Source of the DNA: Closterium sp. NIES-65
Lineage: Eukaryota; Streptophyta; Zygnematophyceae; Desmidiales; Closteriaceae
Direction: 5' to 3'
DNA length: 64,000 bases
Assembly: GCA_948144175.1 (NCBI GenBank)
Contig: CANXME010002554.1
Span: 1-64,000 of the forward strand
Positions 10,701 to 22,029 of the stretch are shown piece after piece; the stretch's first letter is position 1; each line of letters opens with the position of its first letter. The position numbers and the translations under genes are program-made. The notes under the pieces are model-generated. The model did not search any database. It had not been told where the DNA came from and saw only the letters and a program-made list of their open reading frames with translations.

Positions 10701-11496
10701 CGGGATATTGATTCCAGTCGCGCCGCATGCCGGGACTGCCGGTGCTCTTAGCAGACGTGTACGCGGGAGATGCGGAGGGAGACTGCGAGGATACCGAGGC
10801 CGACACGGGCCAAATAGGGCACCGGGGCGACGGGGAGGGGCTCTGCTCGTACGAGCCGCTGGACTGCCGGCGGGCTTCGCGGCCGGCATTGCTCGAAAAC
10901 GATCTCGAAGGAGAGGATGTCGACGGGCCGGCGTGGAACGAGGCTCGGCGTTTCGGCTCGGCGAGCTGGCCTGCGGTAGGGTTGGTGCGATCCTCCGCGC
11001 CGAGCCTGATGCCGTTGCCGAGGCACCACGCGGAGATGACGCTGCGGAGGGAGTTGTTCGGCACGACGGTGAGATTTTCGAGGTGCTGCCCGGAGACAGG
11101 GCACACGCGCTTCCCCTCGCCAAACCACCGCTCGATCTCCGCGCGCTCGAACGTTTGACCGGATGCGATTATAACGGGGTCGGTCATTATGTCGAGGGAT
11201 AGTGGGCAGAAAAAGTCACCTGGGACTGAGATTCCCTGCGCGCGAAGGTAGGAAAGCGGGTATCGGCGGAAAGAGGGGGGAAACGCGTCGGAGTCCGTGG
11301 CTTGCTGAAGGAGCGACACGAGCTGCTGCTGAGTCAGCATGCCGCGAAGATGATGGTGATTGGTTGGCGACGTGGTGGAGCAAGTCAGGGCAGAAGGGAA
11401 CGGTGCAGATGGGTGCGGCGGGTGTGGAGAGTGGTGGTTTCTAGTGTGCGGGCTTCGGCTGTGTGCGCCTGCAGTGTTTACCTGTGGTGACGCCAT
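7737..11496 (-). CDS. U-box domain/ARM-repeat E3 ubiquitin ligase (PUB family), two-exon gene
   Basis: A predicted 857-residue plant U-box protein that would transfer ubiquitin from an E2 to substrates held by its ARM repeats. Exon 1 is 8962-11496, intron 7776-8961, exon 2 7737-7775. The U-box is at residues ~91-158 (VPGDFFCPLSLDIMTDPVI, GQTFERAEIERWF, CPVSGQ, PNNSLRSVISAWC). Residues ~165-500 are Ser/Pro-rich, probably disordered, with an AAVPSQ repeat. ARM repeats occupy ~510-840 (GVLSALINLFWSEDEVTVEHA; EKATAVLVNIAKT). The N-terminal UND domain of some PUBs is absent. The second in-frame ATG at 11340 (MLTQQQ) is an alternative start. Exon 1 reads on to 8860, but that tail is unlike the family, whereas splicing gives GTPRSRVK then AARLLAIFRSKK, a typical PUB ending. 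Which paralogue it is cannot be told. Confidence 0.88.
7776..8961 (-). other. Intron of the U-box/ARM gene (1186 bp)
   Basis: Donor GTGAGAATT (8961 downwards) and acceptor TGCTTTCAG on the minus strand. No coding potential with family support was seen; the reading frames in it are short and of random composition. Confidence 0.75.
10532..10612 (-). repeat. 18-bp coding minisatellite in the U-box gene
   Basis: Four near-identical copies of an 18-bp unit and a partial fifth, in frame, encoding AAVPSQ repeats in the disordered linker between the U-box and the ARM repeats. Likely variable in number between individuals. Confidence 0.9.
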
Positions 11497-11941
11497 GAAT
11501 AGACGGAAAAGAGGACGACGTTAAGACAAGGCATGAACACTAAGCACCACGACACTCGCTAATGGCAGTAGTACGGGATAACTTTCTTGCTTCTCATTGG
11601 CACCTACAAGGGCAGCTAACTCAGCAATTCGAGGTACAGAGAGACGAGGTGGAGGGGACCTTGAAAACAAGGGAGGGAATAGAAGTGTGTGCCCCGCTCT
11701 GTACTGCTCGCTCACCTCCCCAAACCAGCCACAACACAATTTTCTAGTCGCCAACAGCTTGGGTCTGTGCTTGCACATCCATGCACCAAGGTAATGTTGC
11801 CGAGTCAACGAGGTGGTTTTGTTTTTAACGCGGTTGTTTGGGTTTGCTTGGGTACTGTACGAAAACGAACGATCAGCTAACTGCTCCATCCATCCCCTGC
11901 CTCACATTCTCCCATCCCATTCTTCATCCAAAACCACCCCA
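11497..11941. other. Upstream region of the U-box gene, no gene recognised
   Basis: The 5' flank of the minus-strand U-box gene; it should hold its promoter and 5' UTR. I see no clear TATA box at a convincing distance and no family-supported reading frame. Confidence 0.5.
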
Positions 11942-12485
11942 GGGCCCAGTTCGGATGGCATTATGGGCATTTTTAACGGGCCCCAAAAAAATGGCGCCTG
12001 GGCATTTCTAGAAACAACTTCGAGATCGGACTGTAGCTGCAGTGCACCTTCGAAAAAAGGTTTGGGTGTTCGGTTGCCATTAATTGGGTCTAGATTGATG
12101 GCATCAATCTACAAATTATTTTCGCAGAAGCGAGACGGCACTTGCCCAGATGGATCGCGTGATCATGTGATTGGCTGGCAGTCACTTTTGATTGCCCCGA
12201 ATCACTGATACTCCGCATGGTGCGGGACCTCGAGGCCGCATGGTGCGGCGGATCAGAAAATGGGCACTTTGCCAGAGAGAATGGCTCGATAAAAAATAAT
12301 GGGTTTGAAAAGGCCAACGAAAAAAGGGACGTTAGGCTGGTAATCCGCTATTGTCCGGTTCGGTGTAGATCCGCTTACATCGAGCCTTGATAACCTTTCA
12401 CGCTCTTGTAGAAGGTTCCAGGGTGGTCGGTTCACTGTAGCCCATCCCCCGAGGCCCATTTTTTTATGCCTGCCGAACAGGGCCC
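11942..12485. mobile_element. Candidate non-autonomous TIR element (544 bp)
   Basis: The ends form a 20-bp terminal inverted repeat with 17 matches: GGGCCCAGTTCGGATGGCAT at 11942-11961 against the complement of 12466-12485. The GGGCC(C)TGTTCGG-like end recalls plant MITEs. No target-site duplication was found and there is no coding capacity, so the element may be old or the match fortuitous. Confidence 0.35.
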
Positions 12486-13409
12486 AGATGACCAGCAGCA
12501 AAGCAAGATGCTGCACAGATCGACACCAGCCGAGACAGGCTGCCGTGTCAAGACGCCTGTTGGTCAAGAACGACAAGGTCCGAGGTGAGCACACAGCACA
12601 TGAAGGTTTCGGGTCCAAAATGTTTCTTTTACCAACGGAATATGTGTCAACTCCGCTGTTACCCAACATTACTTTTTGGTTTGAAGTTCGAAGCAAGCTA
12701 AAGTGGATGCTGATGTGATTTACACTACCATAATTCTTGACCTTGGAGGTTGGGTGTGAAAATCACCTGCGTATATTCTGAAACCTGACAGCACTATGTA
12801 AACATCCACCCAACCATATCTAGCAAGAGCATAAGAATTTCTTGACCTGCGATGGTTCGCAACTTCTAATCCCTTTCAGCCGCCCCAACTTTTGTCTATT
12901 CCCATCCCCACCGTTTCTTGCTTGATATCTAAACGCTGCCCATAAAGCGGTACAGTATGACAAACACGGGCAGAAGGTCCATAGCATGTCTGCGTTTGCG
13001 TCGCTGGTACACTATTTGTGTACAGTATTTCCAAATCAAACTCTGAGGGCGAATTCCTGGCTTTGGGACATCCCGGCTTTGGGACATGCCGAATTAATTT
13101 TACGATGCGCGATTTTGCCTAGCCGAGCTTCGGGTCATCCGCTTCGGGAGTTAGCGAGCTTCAACGAACATGGTTGGCAAAATTACTTTCTCCCCAGTAT
13201 TTATATCGCATGGCTGGAGTGCGACGTTTCTGAATTTGCGACCAAAATTACACTCGAGTTTTGTGCAACATTGCACATTTCTGCGTCGTCGAAAATCGGA
13301 ACCAGTCGCCAGTTTGGTTTGGCGATCGCAACTTACAACGACGAGATCGACGATTTCGGGTAGCTAGCTAAATATTTGTACATAAAAATTGTGAACAAGA
13401 TTTTGGTAT
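12486..13409. other. Intergenic DNA, no gene recognised
   Basis: AT-richer than the neighbouring retroelements. Contains short motif repeats around CTTTGGGACATCC (13065-13140), related in inverted orientation to sequence at ~37190-37240. No supported coding sequence. Confidence 0.5.
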
Positions 13410-13853
13410 TGTTAGAAACAATTGATTTAGCGCCTCTCTCGTGTCAAAACACCAAGTCAAAAGCGAAGCGAAACATATCAAAGCATTGGCGAGTCAACCC
13501 TCGGAGGTTGAACAACTGCTGGAGGTTACGCGAAAGTCAAAGGTCAGCGACCTTTGACCTGACAAGTATAGTGCGACAGCAAGGACAAACAACTGACTCG
13601 CTATTGAGCAGTTGCCCGAGTCGTCACTGTATCGAACCGCAACAGCAAAGCAAAATAGTTATTAGTTATAACCCTTCATATTTCCTTGTACTCATATTAA
13701 AGCTTGTATTTCTTTGTCTTAATCAATCTACTTTGCCCTCACATACCAGCGCAAGGTGGTTCACAAACCTTTCATTAAACGCTTCCGCTATTACATTGTC
13801 CTTCTCAGAAATTTAGTCCTGCAAAGATCCTAAGGGCTTTTCTCAGCCCAACA
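13410..13853 (+). repeat. 5' LTR of copy C (444 bp)
   Basis: TGTTAGAAACA...CAGCCCAACA, followed directly by the PBS TGGTATGAGAGC (13854-13865), which has one mismatch to the initiator tRNA-Met PBS. It contains the inverted repeat GTCAAAGGTC/GACCTTTGAC also seen in copy E. Confidence 0.92.
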
Positions 13854-13915
13854 TGGTATGAGAGCTATCATGACAAATTCAACTACAATCAAGACACCTA
13901 CAACATCACAAGGCA

Positions 13916-15649
13916 ATGGCAACGCAGAAGGAGAGAAGCTCCTCTAACGGCTCTCCCGGCACTACTCCTACTCCGCCTCCTGCCTCTGGCCTACAGACAC
14001 AGGAGGGCATAGCAACAAGACCGGCAGCTGGGTCTACCGAAACTCCTGCAAATCAAGCCGCGGCCTTCGACCCAGACATGATGGAGAAATTCTTCTCCTT
14101 CGTGTCCTTCTACGAACAACACCAGCAAGGGGCACCTGCGCAGTCAAACAACAGCAACAACAACAACGCAACACCGATGAGCCTCGACGGTTCATCCTAT
14201 GCACGAAGAAATCAGCAACAACCTACCTTCGCCCCGTACGAACCTCAGCGTTGTTCCGTCAGCTTCATGCCGCGCCAGCAGCCTTCACCTGAGCAAGAGA
14301 AGACATTAGATGCACTTCAAGTTCAGTCGCAGTTTGCACACGTCTTAAAACTGCAGACGTCAAGACCGTTCGATGGAAATGACTTCTTTACCTGGTCATT
14401 CGAATTCGAGTTGATGATGGAAGGCGCGCAGATTCTTGGCTTCTTCGACGGGTCCCTGCCATACCCAACACACGGGACGCAATACGACAAGCAGTATACA
14501 TATCAGTCCATGATGGCGTTTACAATCCTACTACGCAACGTCACACCGAACCAGCAGCAGAACATTCGGTCTTACCGAGGATACGGGAACTCCGCCGAGC
14601 TCGCGTACAACCACCTGAAGAACCTGTATCAGGCAACAGAGAGCGTCAATCAGAGTCGGTAAATGGCACAACTGACAACAGTGGAAATGAAACTGGGCGA
14701 AAAAGGGATGGCGTATATCAGCCGCTGTCGCAAATTGCGCGACAAACTCCTTCGATGCGGAGGATCGATATCAGAAGACGCCTTCGTCACAGTCGTCATT
14801 GGCGGTCTTGGTCCTCATTGGCGCTCCACTCGCGCCATACTCCGAGCTCACGGGAAGATCTCCGAAGCAGCAGTATGCGCCGAAATTCACGCTGAACAGC
14901 AAGACATGGACCAGCAAGAGGAGCGACACAAGAGGAAAACCTCAGTACCTGAATTTGCATTTCACACTCAACGGCGCTACAACAACAACAACAACCGGCA
15001 TCAACCAAAACCTGTACCTCCGTTCTGTCATCTTTGCAATACGTCAGGTCATCCCCGCACACACTGCCCTAACCGGCAGCAGTCATCACCAACGCAACGG
15101 CAGCTTCGACATTCAAGCAGTCAAGTCGCCTCAACGCAAGCAAATCCCACCACTCAAGTGCAAACGTCAACAACGTCGACGGGACAACCTGCACAAGGAA
15201 CAAGGAACATCGTCAGCTGCATGGCAAGATTGACCGACTCCTGCATCACCGAGTCGCCGCCGCACTACTCACCAGAAGAACAATTCGACGAAAGGACTCG
15301 ACGTCGCGAGTCACTGCAACCGAACCCAACATACGCAGCCATCGCCCAAAGCGAGCCGTCCGGGAAAGATACCTGGTTCTTGGACAGCTGCTGCGGACAA
15401 CACATGTGCTCTTCAGGTCGCTTCGTTCAACGCGAACACCAACTTCAAAGCGAAGTCGTCATCACCGTCGCCAACAACCAGAACTTGCGCACACGACGAC
15501 AAAGCGTGGTGCAACTTCAGTCACGAGAGACAAACGTCATATTGGAGATGTCAAAGGTGTTAATCGCGGAGGGACTCGGCTACAACTTACTGAGTGTTAG
15601 TCAGCTGATGGCGAAAGGCATCCACCTCGAAGCAGACAGCACAACACAG
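13916..15649 (+). pseudogene. copia gag and start of protease, copy C
   Basis: Starts MATQKERSSSNGSPGTTPTP, parallel to copy E. A UBN2-like Gag domain is at ~14330-14930, a zinc knuckle CHLCNTSGHPRTHC (CX2CX4HX4C) at ~15030-15070, and the protease motif WFLDSCCGQHMC at ~15375. One internal stop (TAA at 14660-14662, where E has TTA) splits the reading frame into 13916-14662 and 14663 onward. TRIM1 interrupts the frame at STTQ (15649); it resumes as EFKLYHGRGG at 16031. Confidence 0.9.
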
Positions 15650-16025
15650 TGTCAGAATCCCAACCACTAGACCATTGGGATAAAATGGCTTGTTTAAGTA
15701 GCGGGTCAGTGCGCCTATAACCCCCCAGGCGAACGCGCCTGTAACCCTCTACAGGATAAATCGGGCATCAACAGTGCAGATCTACTGACACCCCCCCACA
15801 CTGGGAGGCCCACGACTAAGCACAGCGGCAACGGCCTACATGTGCATACACCAGGAATCGAACCCGAGACCGCTCTGATACCATGTCAAAATCCCAACCA
15901 CTGGACTATTGGGATAAAAGGGCTTGTTTCAGTAGCGGGTCAGTGCGCCCATAACCCCTCGGGCAAACGCGCCTATAACCCCCCCTAGGATCGATCGGGG
16001 ATCTCACAGTGTAGCTCTACTGACA
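15650..16025 (-). mobile_element. TRIM (miniature LTR retrotransposon), copy 1
   Basis: A 376-bp element with 141- and 142-bp LTRs (15650-15790 and 15884-16025), both TGTCA...TGACA, and a ~93-bp non-coding interior. In transcript orientation (minus strand) the 5' LTR is followed by a perfect PBS TGGTATCAGAGC (15883-15872), a B-box-like GGTTCGATTCC (15864-15854), and a G-rich polypurine tract before the second LTR. The target duplication CACAG (15645-15649 and 16026-16030) is perfect; removing the element restores the copia reading frame. Confidence 0.93.
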
Positions 16026-16354
16026 CACAGGAGTTCAAGCTGTACCACGGAAGAGGAGGCCTCTATATCGGCAAGGATGTACTGAATAACAATGTGTTTG
16101 TTCTCAACTTCGTTCTGGATCTAGGCACCGCCGACAGCAACGAAATTGTCACCTTCACCTCCTGGACGCACCCACCGGATATTGATCCTGACTTCAGCCC
16201 CAAAGGACTATGGTACTCGCACACCATTCCTGAGGCAGAACGAACAAGAGCATTAGCAACAATTCAATCCGCAGCAGCAGAGACAACATCGGCAGCAGCA
16301 GAGACAACATCGGCAGCAGCAGAGACAACATCGACAGCAGCAGAGACAACATCG
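16026..16354 (+). pseudogene. copia pol segment (GAG-pre-integrase region), copy C
   Basis: Continues the frame after TRIM1: FKLYHGRGGLYIGKDV, NNNVFVLNFV, SWTHPPDIDPDFSPKGLWYSHT, then AAAETTS heptads from a 21-bp minisatellite. The frame is cut by copia D1 inside the heptad array. Confidence 0.88.
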
Positions 16355-16480
16355 TGTGAAGAATGAGGAAATGAATGAACCAGCAAGCAGGTGGGTACAA
16401 GTAGGAAAACCTAGAAATGTTGTACCCCATATAGTCTACCCCACTACAGCCTACACAGACTATAGCATATAAGTTTGACA
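16355..16480 (-). repeat. 3' LTR of copy D1 (126 bp)
   Basis: TGTGAAGAATGAGG...AGTTTGACA. Immediately to its right is the polypurine tract on the minus strand (TATGGGGGTG, 16490-16481). Confidence 0.92.
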
Positions 16481-16677
16481 CACCCCCATAGGCAAAGTGG
16501 GGGAGAACAAGAGGTCACAATACCAGTCAAGCAAAGCAAAGCAAGCTTAGGGTGGATCACAAAGTCACTACACCATCCGAGCACAAGAGCAAGGACAAAA
16601 GGCCAGTTGACATGCAAGATCATATATAAAGGTAAACAGGCAAGTGCACGTATAGAAAGATCACAGTACAAGCAAGG

Positions 16678-18034
16678 TCAAGAAGTGAGCAAGTGAGGCC
16701 AAGTAGGCACAAGACCTAGCATCGTACAGAAGCGCTGATGATCACAAGGCGGAAGTGCCTTGGTAAAGATATCAGCAGTGTTGGCCTCAGAGGCCACGTA
16801 AGCAAGGCGCAGCTGACCACGCTGCTGCAGCTCGCGAGCAAGGAAGTAGCGAAGAGCAATGTGCTTCGTTCTGTGCTCCAGTCTGTGCTCCCGACACAAG
16901 GCCAGCATGGCCTTGTTGTCTACGTACAGAACTGGAGGAGAACGAGGCGGCTCTCCTAGGTCAATCAGCAGGTAGGTGAGCCAGCGTAGCTCCTGTGTAG
17001 CCATGGCCCCCGCGTAGATCTCAGCCTCACAGCTGGAGCCGAGAATCGAAGACGAGCGGGTAGACCGCCACGAGACAGAGCCGGAACCAAGGCTGAAGGT
17101 GTAACCCTGTGACGAGCGCTGCGCAGCCTGGTTGTCAGCCCAAGAAGCGTCTGCGTGACCTGTGAGGACCACTCGACGTCGCCCTCCAAGCACTAGCCCC
17201 ATGCCCGACGTACTGCACAAGTAGTGCAACACCCTCTTCGCTGCAGCCATGTGCTATGGCCGGTGTCTCCCAGGAGCAACATAGCATGCCAAGATGCTAA
17301 GAGGGTATGCAAGGTCAGGTCGTGTGCAGGTCATCAGGTACATGAGGCAGCCAACAAGCTCTGGGTACGGGCCACTCGGCTCTACGGACTCATCAGAAGG
17401 CAGAGCTGAGAGCGAGTGGCGAGTAGATAGAGGAGTGGCCTGAGGCGAGGAGTACGTGAAGTCGAAGCGCTGAAGGACCTGCTGCACCATGTGTGACTGA
17501 GTCAGGGTAATGGTGCGCTGTGCTCTGTCCCGGGTGATCTGCAAGCCAAGGTAGCTGCGCAGTTCACCCAGGTCTGTGCACGTGTGTCTCTTCTGCAGCT
17601 CGGACTTCACGTGGGCTAGTCCAGCAGTGTCAGCAGTGGCAAATACCAAGTCGTCGACGTACACGAGGATGTAGAACGGCGGCAGAGAGGTGTCGGTGCG
17701 CAGAAACAGCGACGGGTCGGCAGTAGAAGGAGCAAACCCAAGAGCTGCAAGTGTAGTCCTCAGTGTGTTGTGCCACTCACGGTGCGCCTGGCGGAGACCG
17801 TAGACTGGCCGCCGGAGGCTCCACTGGGTACCACGGAGAGAAGGTATGAAAGTAGTCAACTCTCTGCCGCTGACTAAAGCCTCGAGCCACGTAACGCGCC
17901 TTGAAGACAGGCGAAGAACCCGGCGGCCGCTTCACCCTGAAAATCCACATGCCACTGTCGATGTTCGCCCCAGGTGGGGGAACCTCGTCGACGTAGGTGC
18001 CTGTGGACTTCCAGGAAGCCATCTCTGCGTCCAT
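16678..18034 (-). pseudogene. copia RT and RNase H remnant, copy D1
   Basis: From 18034 leftwards: MDAEMASWKSTGTYVDEVPPPGA, WIFRVKRPPG and ARYVARGFSQR (RVT_2 start). After VDYFHTFSP (~17850) the sequence jumps to TQWSLRRPVYGLRQ, so about 170 bp including the catalytic LDFSTAFLQG block is missing. YVDDLVFA (~17655) survives. RNase H blocks GHADASWADN, SSCEAEIYAG, LYVDNKAMLAL and EANTADIFTK lie at 16730-17165. A frame break at ~17252 splits RT from RNase H. Confidence 0.9.
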
Positions 18035-18046
18035 GGCTGACTGCCA

Positions 18047-21020
18047 CTATGAGGAGTAGGGAGCCTCGATCGCCTCAGCGTACGATCGAGGAGTCGGGAT
18101 GTCTGGTGCATCCGGGTCTCGCTCAGGGGCAATCGGCGTGGACACGAGATGAGGCAAAGCAGCAGCAAAACACTTGAACTCCTCCTGCCTGTCCTCAAGG
18201 ACGTCCGTGCTAAGAGCACACTCACCCCCGACGGACGGAGGACAGACAGACCCAGACTCAGCAACAAGACTAATAGCGTAGTCTAGACGACAGCGAGCAG
18301 CAAAGCCGACAAGCCCAGTAACCAAGGCAGATGCAGGAGTGGACTCAAAGGAAGGGTCAGTGACAACCTTAGCCAGGAAACGCGTGACAGTAGGAGTGGA
18401 AGCACGAAGAGAGTGAGACTCCAGGTCAGCAAGGACAGGAAGAGAGGACTCTGGAGGAGACGGCAACGGGACACGCAGAGGAGCAGTGGAAGGACGAAAT
18501 GCCATCTGGTGTGTGCCTGGGACCGCAGGAGGACGCGGACGCGAAGCACGACCACTGGTGCGAGCAGCAAGAACAGGCGACGCAGGACGAGACGCAGGCT
18601 CACGACGCTCAGCAAGACCTCCAGTAGGACCAGTGTAGGGAGAAGGAGCAGGTAGGGGAGAGGCGGGCTGTAACTGTGACCGCGACTGGACAGGCTGTGG
18701 ACACGCTAAGGAAGGAGCAGGACTAGTAGAGGGCGGGAGACCAAGAAACTGCTCAAGGAGCGGAACGAAGTACGGCCTCGGCCGCGCAGCGCCCAGAACC
18801 AGCAGGGACAGCAACAGTACCCCCAGCGGGAGCACCAGCGCCAGCAGCACCTGCAGCTCCAACAGCGCCAACTCCAGCACCCTCAGACGCACCAGCGCCA
18901 GCAGAACCACCAGCGCCAACACCCCCAGTAGCTCCAGCTCCAGCAGCTCCAGCAGCACCAACTCCAGTAGGACCGGCAGCTCTCGTACCGCCAGCAGATC
19001 GAGCAGTACCTCTAGCAGGACTAACTCCAGCAGCCTCTGCAGCACCCCCATTCCGAGCAGCTCCAGTACCGCCAGTACGAGCACCTCCGGGACCAGCAGC
19101 AACAGTAGTACCTCCAGCTCCAGCAGCACGGCTCCAGCGTCGGGCAAACCACTCGCGCAGCTCCTGTGGAGAGAGTAGCTCCCGCCTCAACGAAGCACTG
19201 CGAGAGACCACACGAGCAGACCCAGCACCCTCAGGCTCCGCACCCCCAAGCTCAGCACCCCCAGACTCAGCACCCCCAAACTCAGCACCCCCAAACTCAG
19301 CACCCCTAGCAGCACTAGAGTCAACAACTACCTCGATAGGCTCGACTGCGTCCACCTGGGACACACCTGACGGGGCAGGACCCTGAGGGGGGAGGGGGTC
19401 TACCGGGGGAGGACTTTGCGCAAGGAAGAGCGGCGGCGGGGGGAGGGGCGCAGTGCGGTAGGGGAAGAGACGGTAGAAAGGCACCGACTCGTCAAAGGTG
19501 ACGTCCTGGGAGGACAGAACACGGCGCGAGGTGGGGTGGTAAAACTGCCAACCAGGCGCGTCAGGGGTAAAGCCAAAGAAGAAGCAGGGAACAGCACGGG
19601 GGGACAGCTTGTCCGCAGACAAGTCGCGAACAAACGCTCGAGATCCCCAGACCCGAAACGCAGACGCATCGCCAACCTTCCCCGTCCACCGCAAGGTGGG
19701 GGAGGTCTCCTGCAAGGAGACCCGGGGCTGAAGGTTGAGCTGATGCGCTGCGTACTGAACCGCAAACGGCCACAGAAAATGGGGGGCAGCGGCATGGATC
19801 ATGGACGTACGAGCGACGTCCATGACCATGCCAATGCGGCGCTCAGCAATCCCATTTTCGCTGTGGTGAGGTCGGAAGCGTGAAGGTCTGGCGGATGCCC
19901 TCTGCACGACAGAAGGCTCTTAGACGGGCAGAGGAAAACTCCCCGCCTCTGTCAGAGTGCAGACGCAGAACAGGAAAGTCCGAGCCGAAACTCTCTCTGA
20001 GCTGGAGACGAGCTGCGCGGATCCAGTCGATCAACACCTCATTGACGTCACCCTTGCTGCGCAAGAGGAACACCGTGGTGTAACGCGAGTAGTCGTCAAC
20101 CACCAACATGAAGTAACGCTCGTGACCCTGGCCACAGACGCGGGCGGGGCCCCACACGTATGTGTGAAGAGTCTGCAGCGGAGCCTCTGTCGGAGGAAAC
20201 TTGGAGGACTGAGGGGCGGCGCGCTGCCGCCCCTCGACGCAGGGGACGCAAGTAGGGGCAGGCCCCGGAGGTAGGGGAGATAGGGATCGGGGGAGACCAG
20301 AGACAAGGACACGGGAGGCCATGCCTCGGAGACGAGGCAGGGAGGGGTGACCAAGGCGGTGGTGCCAAAGGAGAGTCTTGTGGGATAGGAGACGATACGA
20401 GCAGGGAGCAGACTCAGGACCAGACCTGGACGCTGCAGCAAACACCTGACTCGACGCAGCTACCTTACCAGACTCAGCAACCGGAGGAGACTCAGTAGTC
20501 AGTGTGTACAGGCTCGATCCCGGCTGACGGGTAAACGTGGCCAAGTGTCGGCCCGTCCGAGCACACGTGCAGTGGGTCACCCGCTGACTCGCAGGAGTGA
20601 ACTGGTCAACCCCCCTATCCTGTAGGTCAGCTCCACTCACCAAGTTCGTAGAGAACGAGGGGAGGTAGAGACCTGACAGGGTGCCCGAGGGGGCTGCCGA
20701 GCACGGTAAGACAGTGGAGAAGCTAGCAAGGACAGGACCCCTAGAGGGGTCCGCCAGGGAGACCGCAACTGGCCGACTAAGCTGCGTAAGCGTGGTGCAG
20801 TCTCAAAAGAAGGAGCGGGAAGCACCCGAGTCAAGGGTGAAGGTGTGTAAGGCCTGAGCCGACGTGGTACCTGAGAGAGCAGACTCACCAGCATCTGGGG
20901 CAGCAGACGCACTAGCACCTAGAGCAACCGCCTCACCAGCACCTAGAGCAGCAGCCTCAATGCCCGGTTCAGGCGGAACACACAGGTAACAGTCACCCTC
21001 ATCACTAGTAGACACAACAT
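18047..21020 (-). pseudogene. copia protease, integrase and linker remnant, copy D1
   Basis: Protease FTLDSGASRSFF is at ~20820-20845. The integrase zinc-binding histidines are in WHHRLGHPSLPRLRG (~20350) with CVPC at ~20230. The first catalytic Asp (LHMDVWGP in intact copies) reads LHTYVWGP here: the Asp is a Tyr (codon 20160-20158). HSDRGGEF (~19945) and the QRKWDCRAPHWH-type frame break at ~19850 follow. The carboxyl side and the Ala/Gly-rich linker run to 18047 in two frames. Confidence 0.88.
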
Positions 21021-21518
21021 ACATGGCAGCAAGAATAGCATCATAATCAAGATCAAAGATAGCAACCCCCGCCCTAGACAGCTCTTCCCAGCGAGGGATC
21101 TCAGTGGCGTCAGGGAACTGGTGACGCCACGCATCCGTCAGGCGGCCGGAGCAGCGCTGGGTGGAGTGCGGGCCCCCGCACTGCTCACCAGCGCGGTCGC
21201 CGGTACGGAGGACGTAGGTGCAGGGACCAGTACCCCCACCTCGCTGATGCCCCGCGTACCACTCACGAAGCTGCTGGGGGGACGGGGTCTCACGACTGCG
21301 CTGCTGCTGCTGGCGCGGACCACCACCGGAACCTCTCCTCTGCGCAGTGCCGCGACCAGCTCCACCGCTGCCGCCGCCGCCTCCCCCACCTCCGCCACCT
21401 CCGCCACCTCCGCTCCCTCCGCCACCGCCTCCGCCTCCTCCGCCTCCACTGCTGCCACCAACACCTCCACCCCCGCCACCACTCCCACCACCACCCCCAC
21501 CCCCTCCACTGCCTCCAC

Positions 21519-21865
21519 TGTCAGAGGTCCACTGGTGAACCCCGATTGATCCTATGGAAGGGTTACAGGCACGTTGGCCTGGGGGGTTATGGGCGCACTT
21601 ACCCGCTACACAAACAAGCCCTTTTATCCCAATGGTCTAGTGGTTGGGATTCTCACATGGTCTCAGAGTGAAGGTCTCGGGTTCGAATCCCGGTGTGTGC
21701 ACTTCGGGCATCCCAGTGCGGGGGGGTGTCAGAGGTCCACTGTTGATCCCCGATTGATCCTATGGAAGGGTTACAGGCATGTTGGCCTTGGGGGTTATGG
21801 GCGCACTTACCCGCTACACAAACAAGCCCTTTTATCCCAATGGTCTAGTGGTTGGGATTCTGACA
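21519..21865 (+). mobile_element. TRIM (miniature LTR retrotransposon), copy 2
   Basis: A 347-bp element opposite in orientation to its host D1. LTRs are 21519-21656 and 21727-21865; the target duplication is TCCAC (21514-21518 and 21866-21870). The PBS site (21657 on) is decayed to TGGTCTCAGAG. An A-box-like TGGTCTAGTGG (21633-21643) at the LTR end and a B-box GGTTCGAATCC (21680-21690) in the interior are 47 bp apart, as in tRNA genes. It lies in the Gly-codon repeat region of D1. Confidence 0.93.
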
Positions 21866-22029
21866 TCCACCACCACCTCCACCGCCCCCGCCAGCCCCTC
21901 CAGCGCCCTTGCCCCCCTTGCCCTTTCCGGTGCGGCGTCTCCCGCTAGGGGCAGACGCAGCGCCGACCGACTCGAAGCCAACGAGGTCGGCCGCAGCAGC
22001 AGAAGCAACAGAGGGCAAGAGGGGGGAGG

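Noticed and set aside
12986-13363. 125-codon open frame upstream of copia C
   Set aside because: No recognisable motif, irregular composition and no start context; treated as chance.
14160-16360. CRISPR-like regular repeats (21-bp units near 16.3 and 43.5 kb)
   Set aside because: Direct tandem repeats without unique spacers, in frame within copia pol.
21626-21700. A functional tRNA-Glu gene
   Set aside because: A- and B-box arms look tRNA-like, but acceptor-stem pairing and an anticodon arm are lacking and the sequence is part of TRIM LTR and interior. Reported as a possible Pol III promoter instead.
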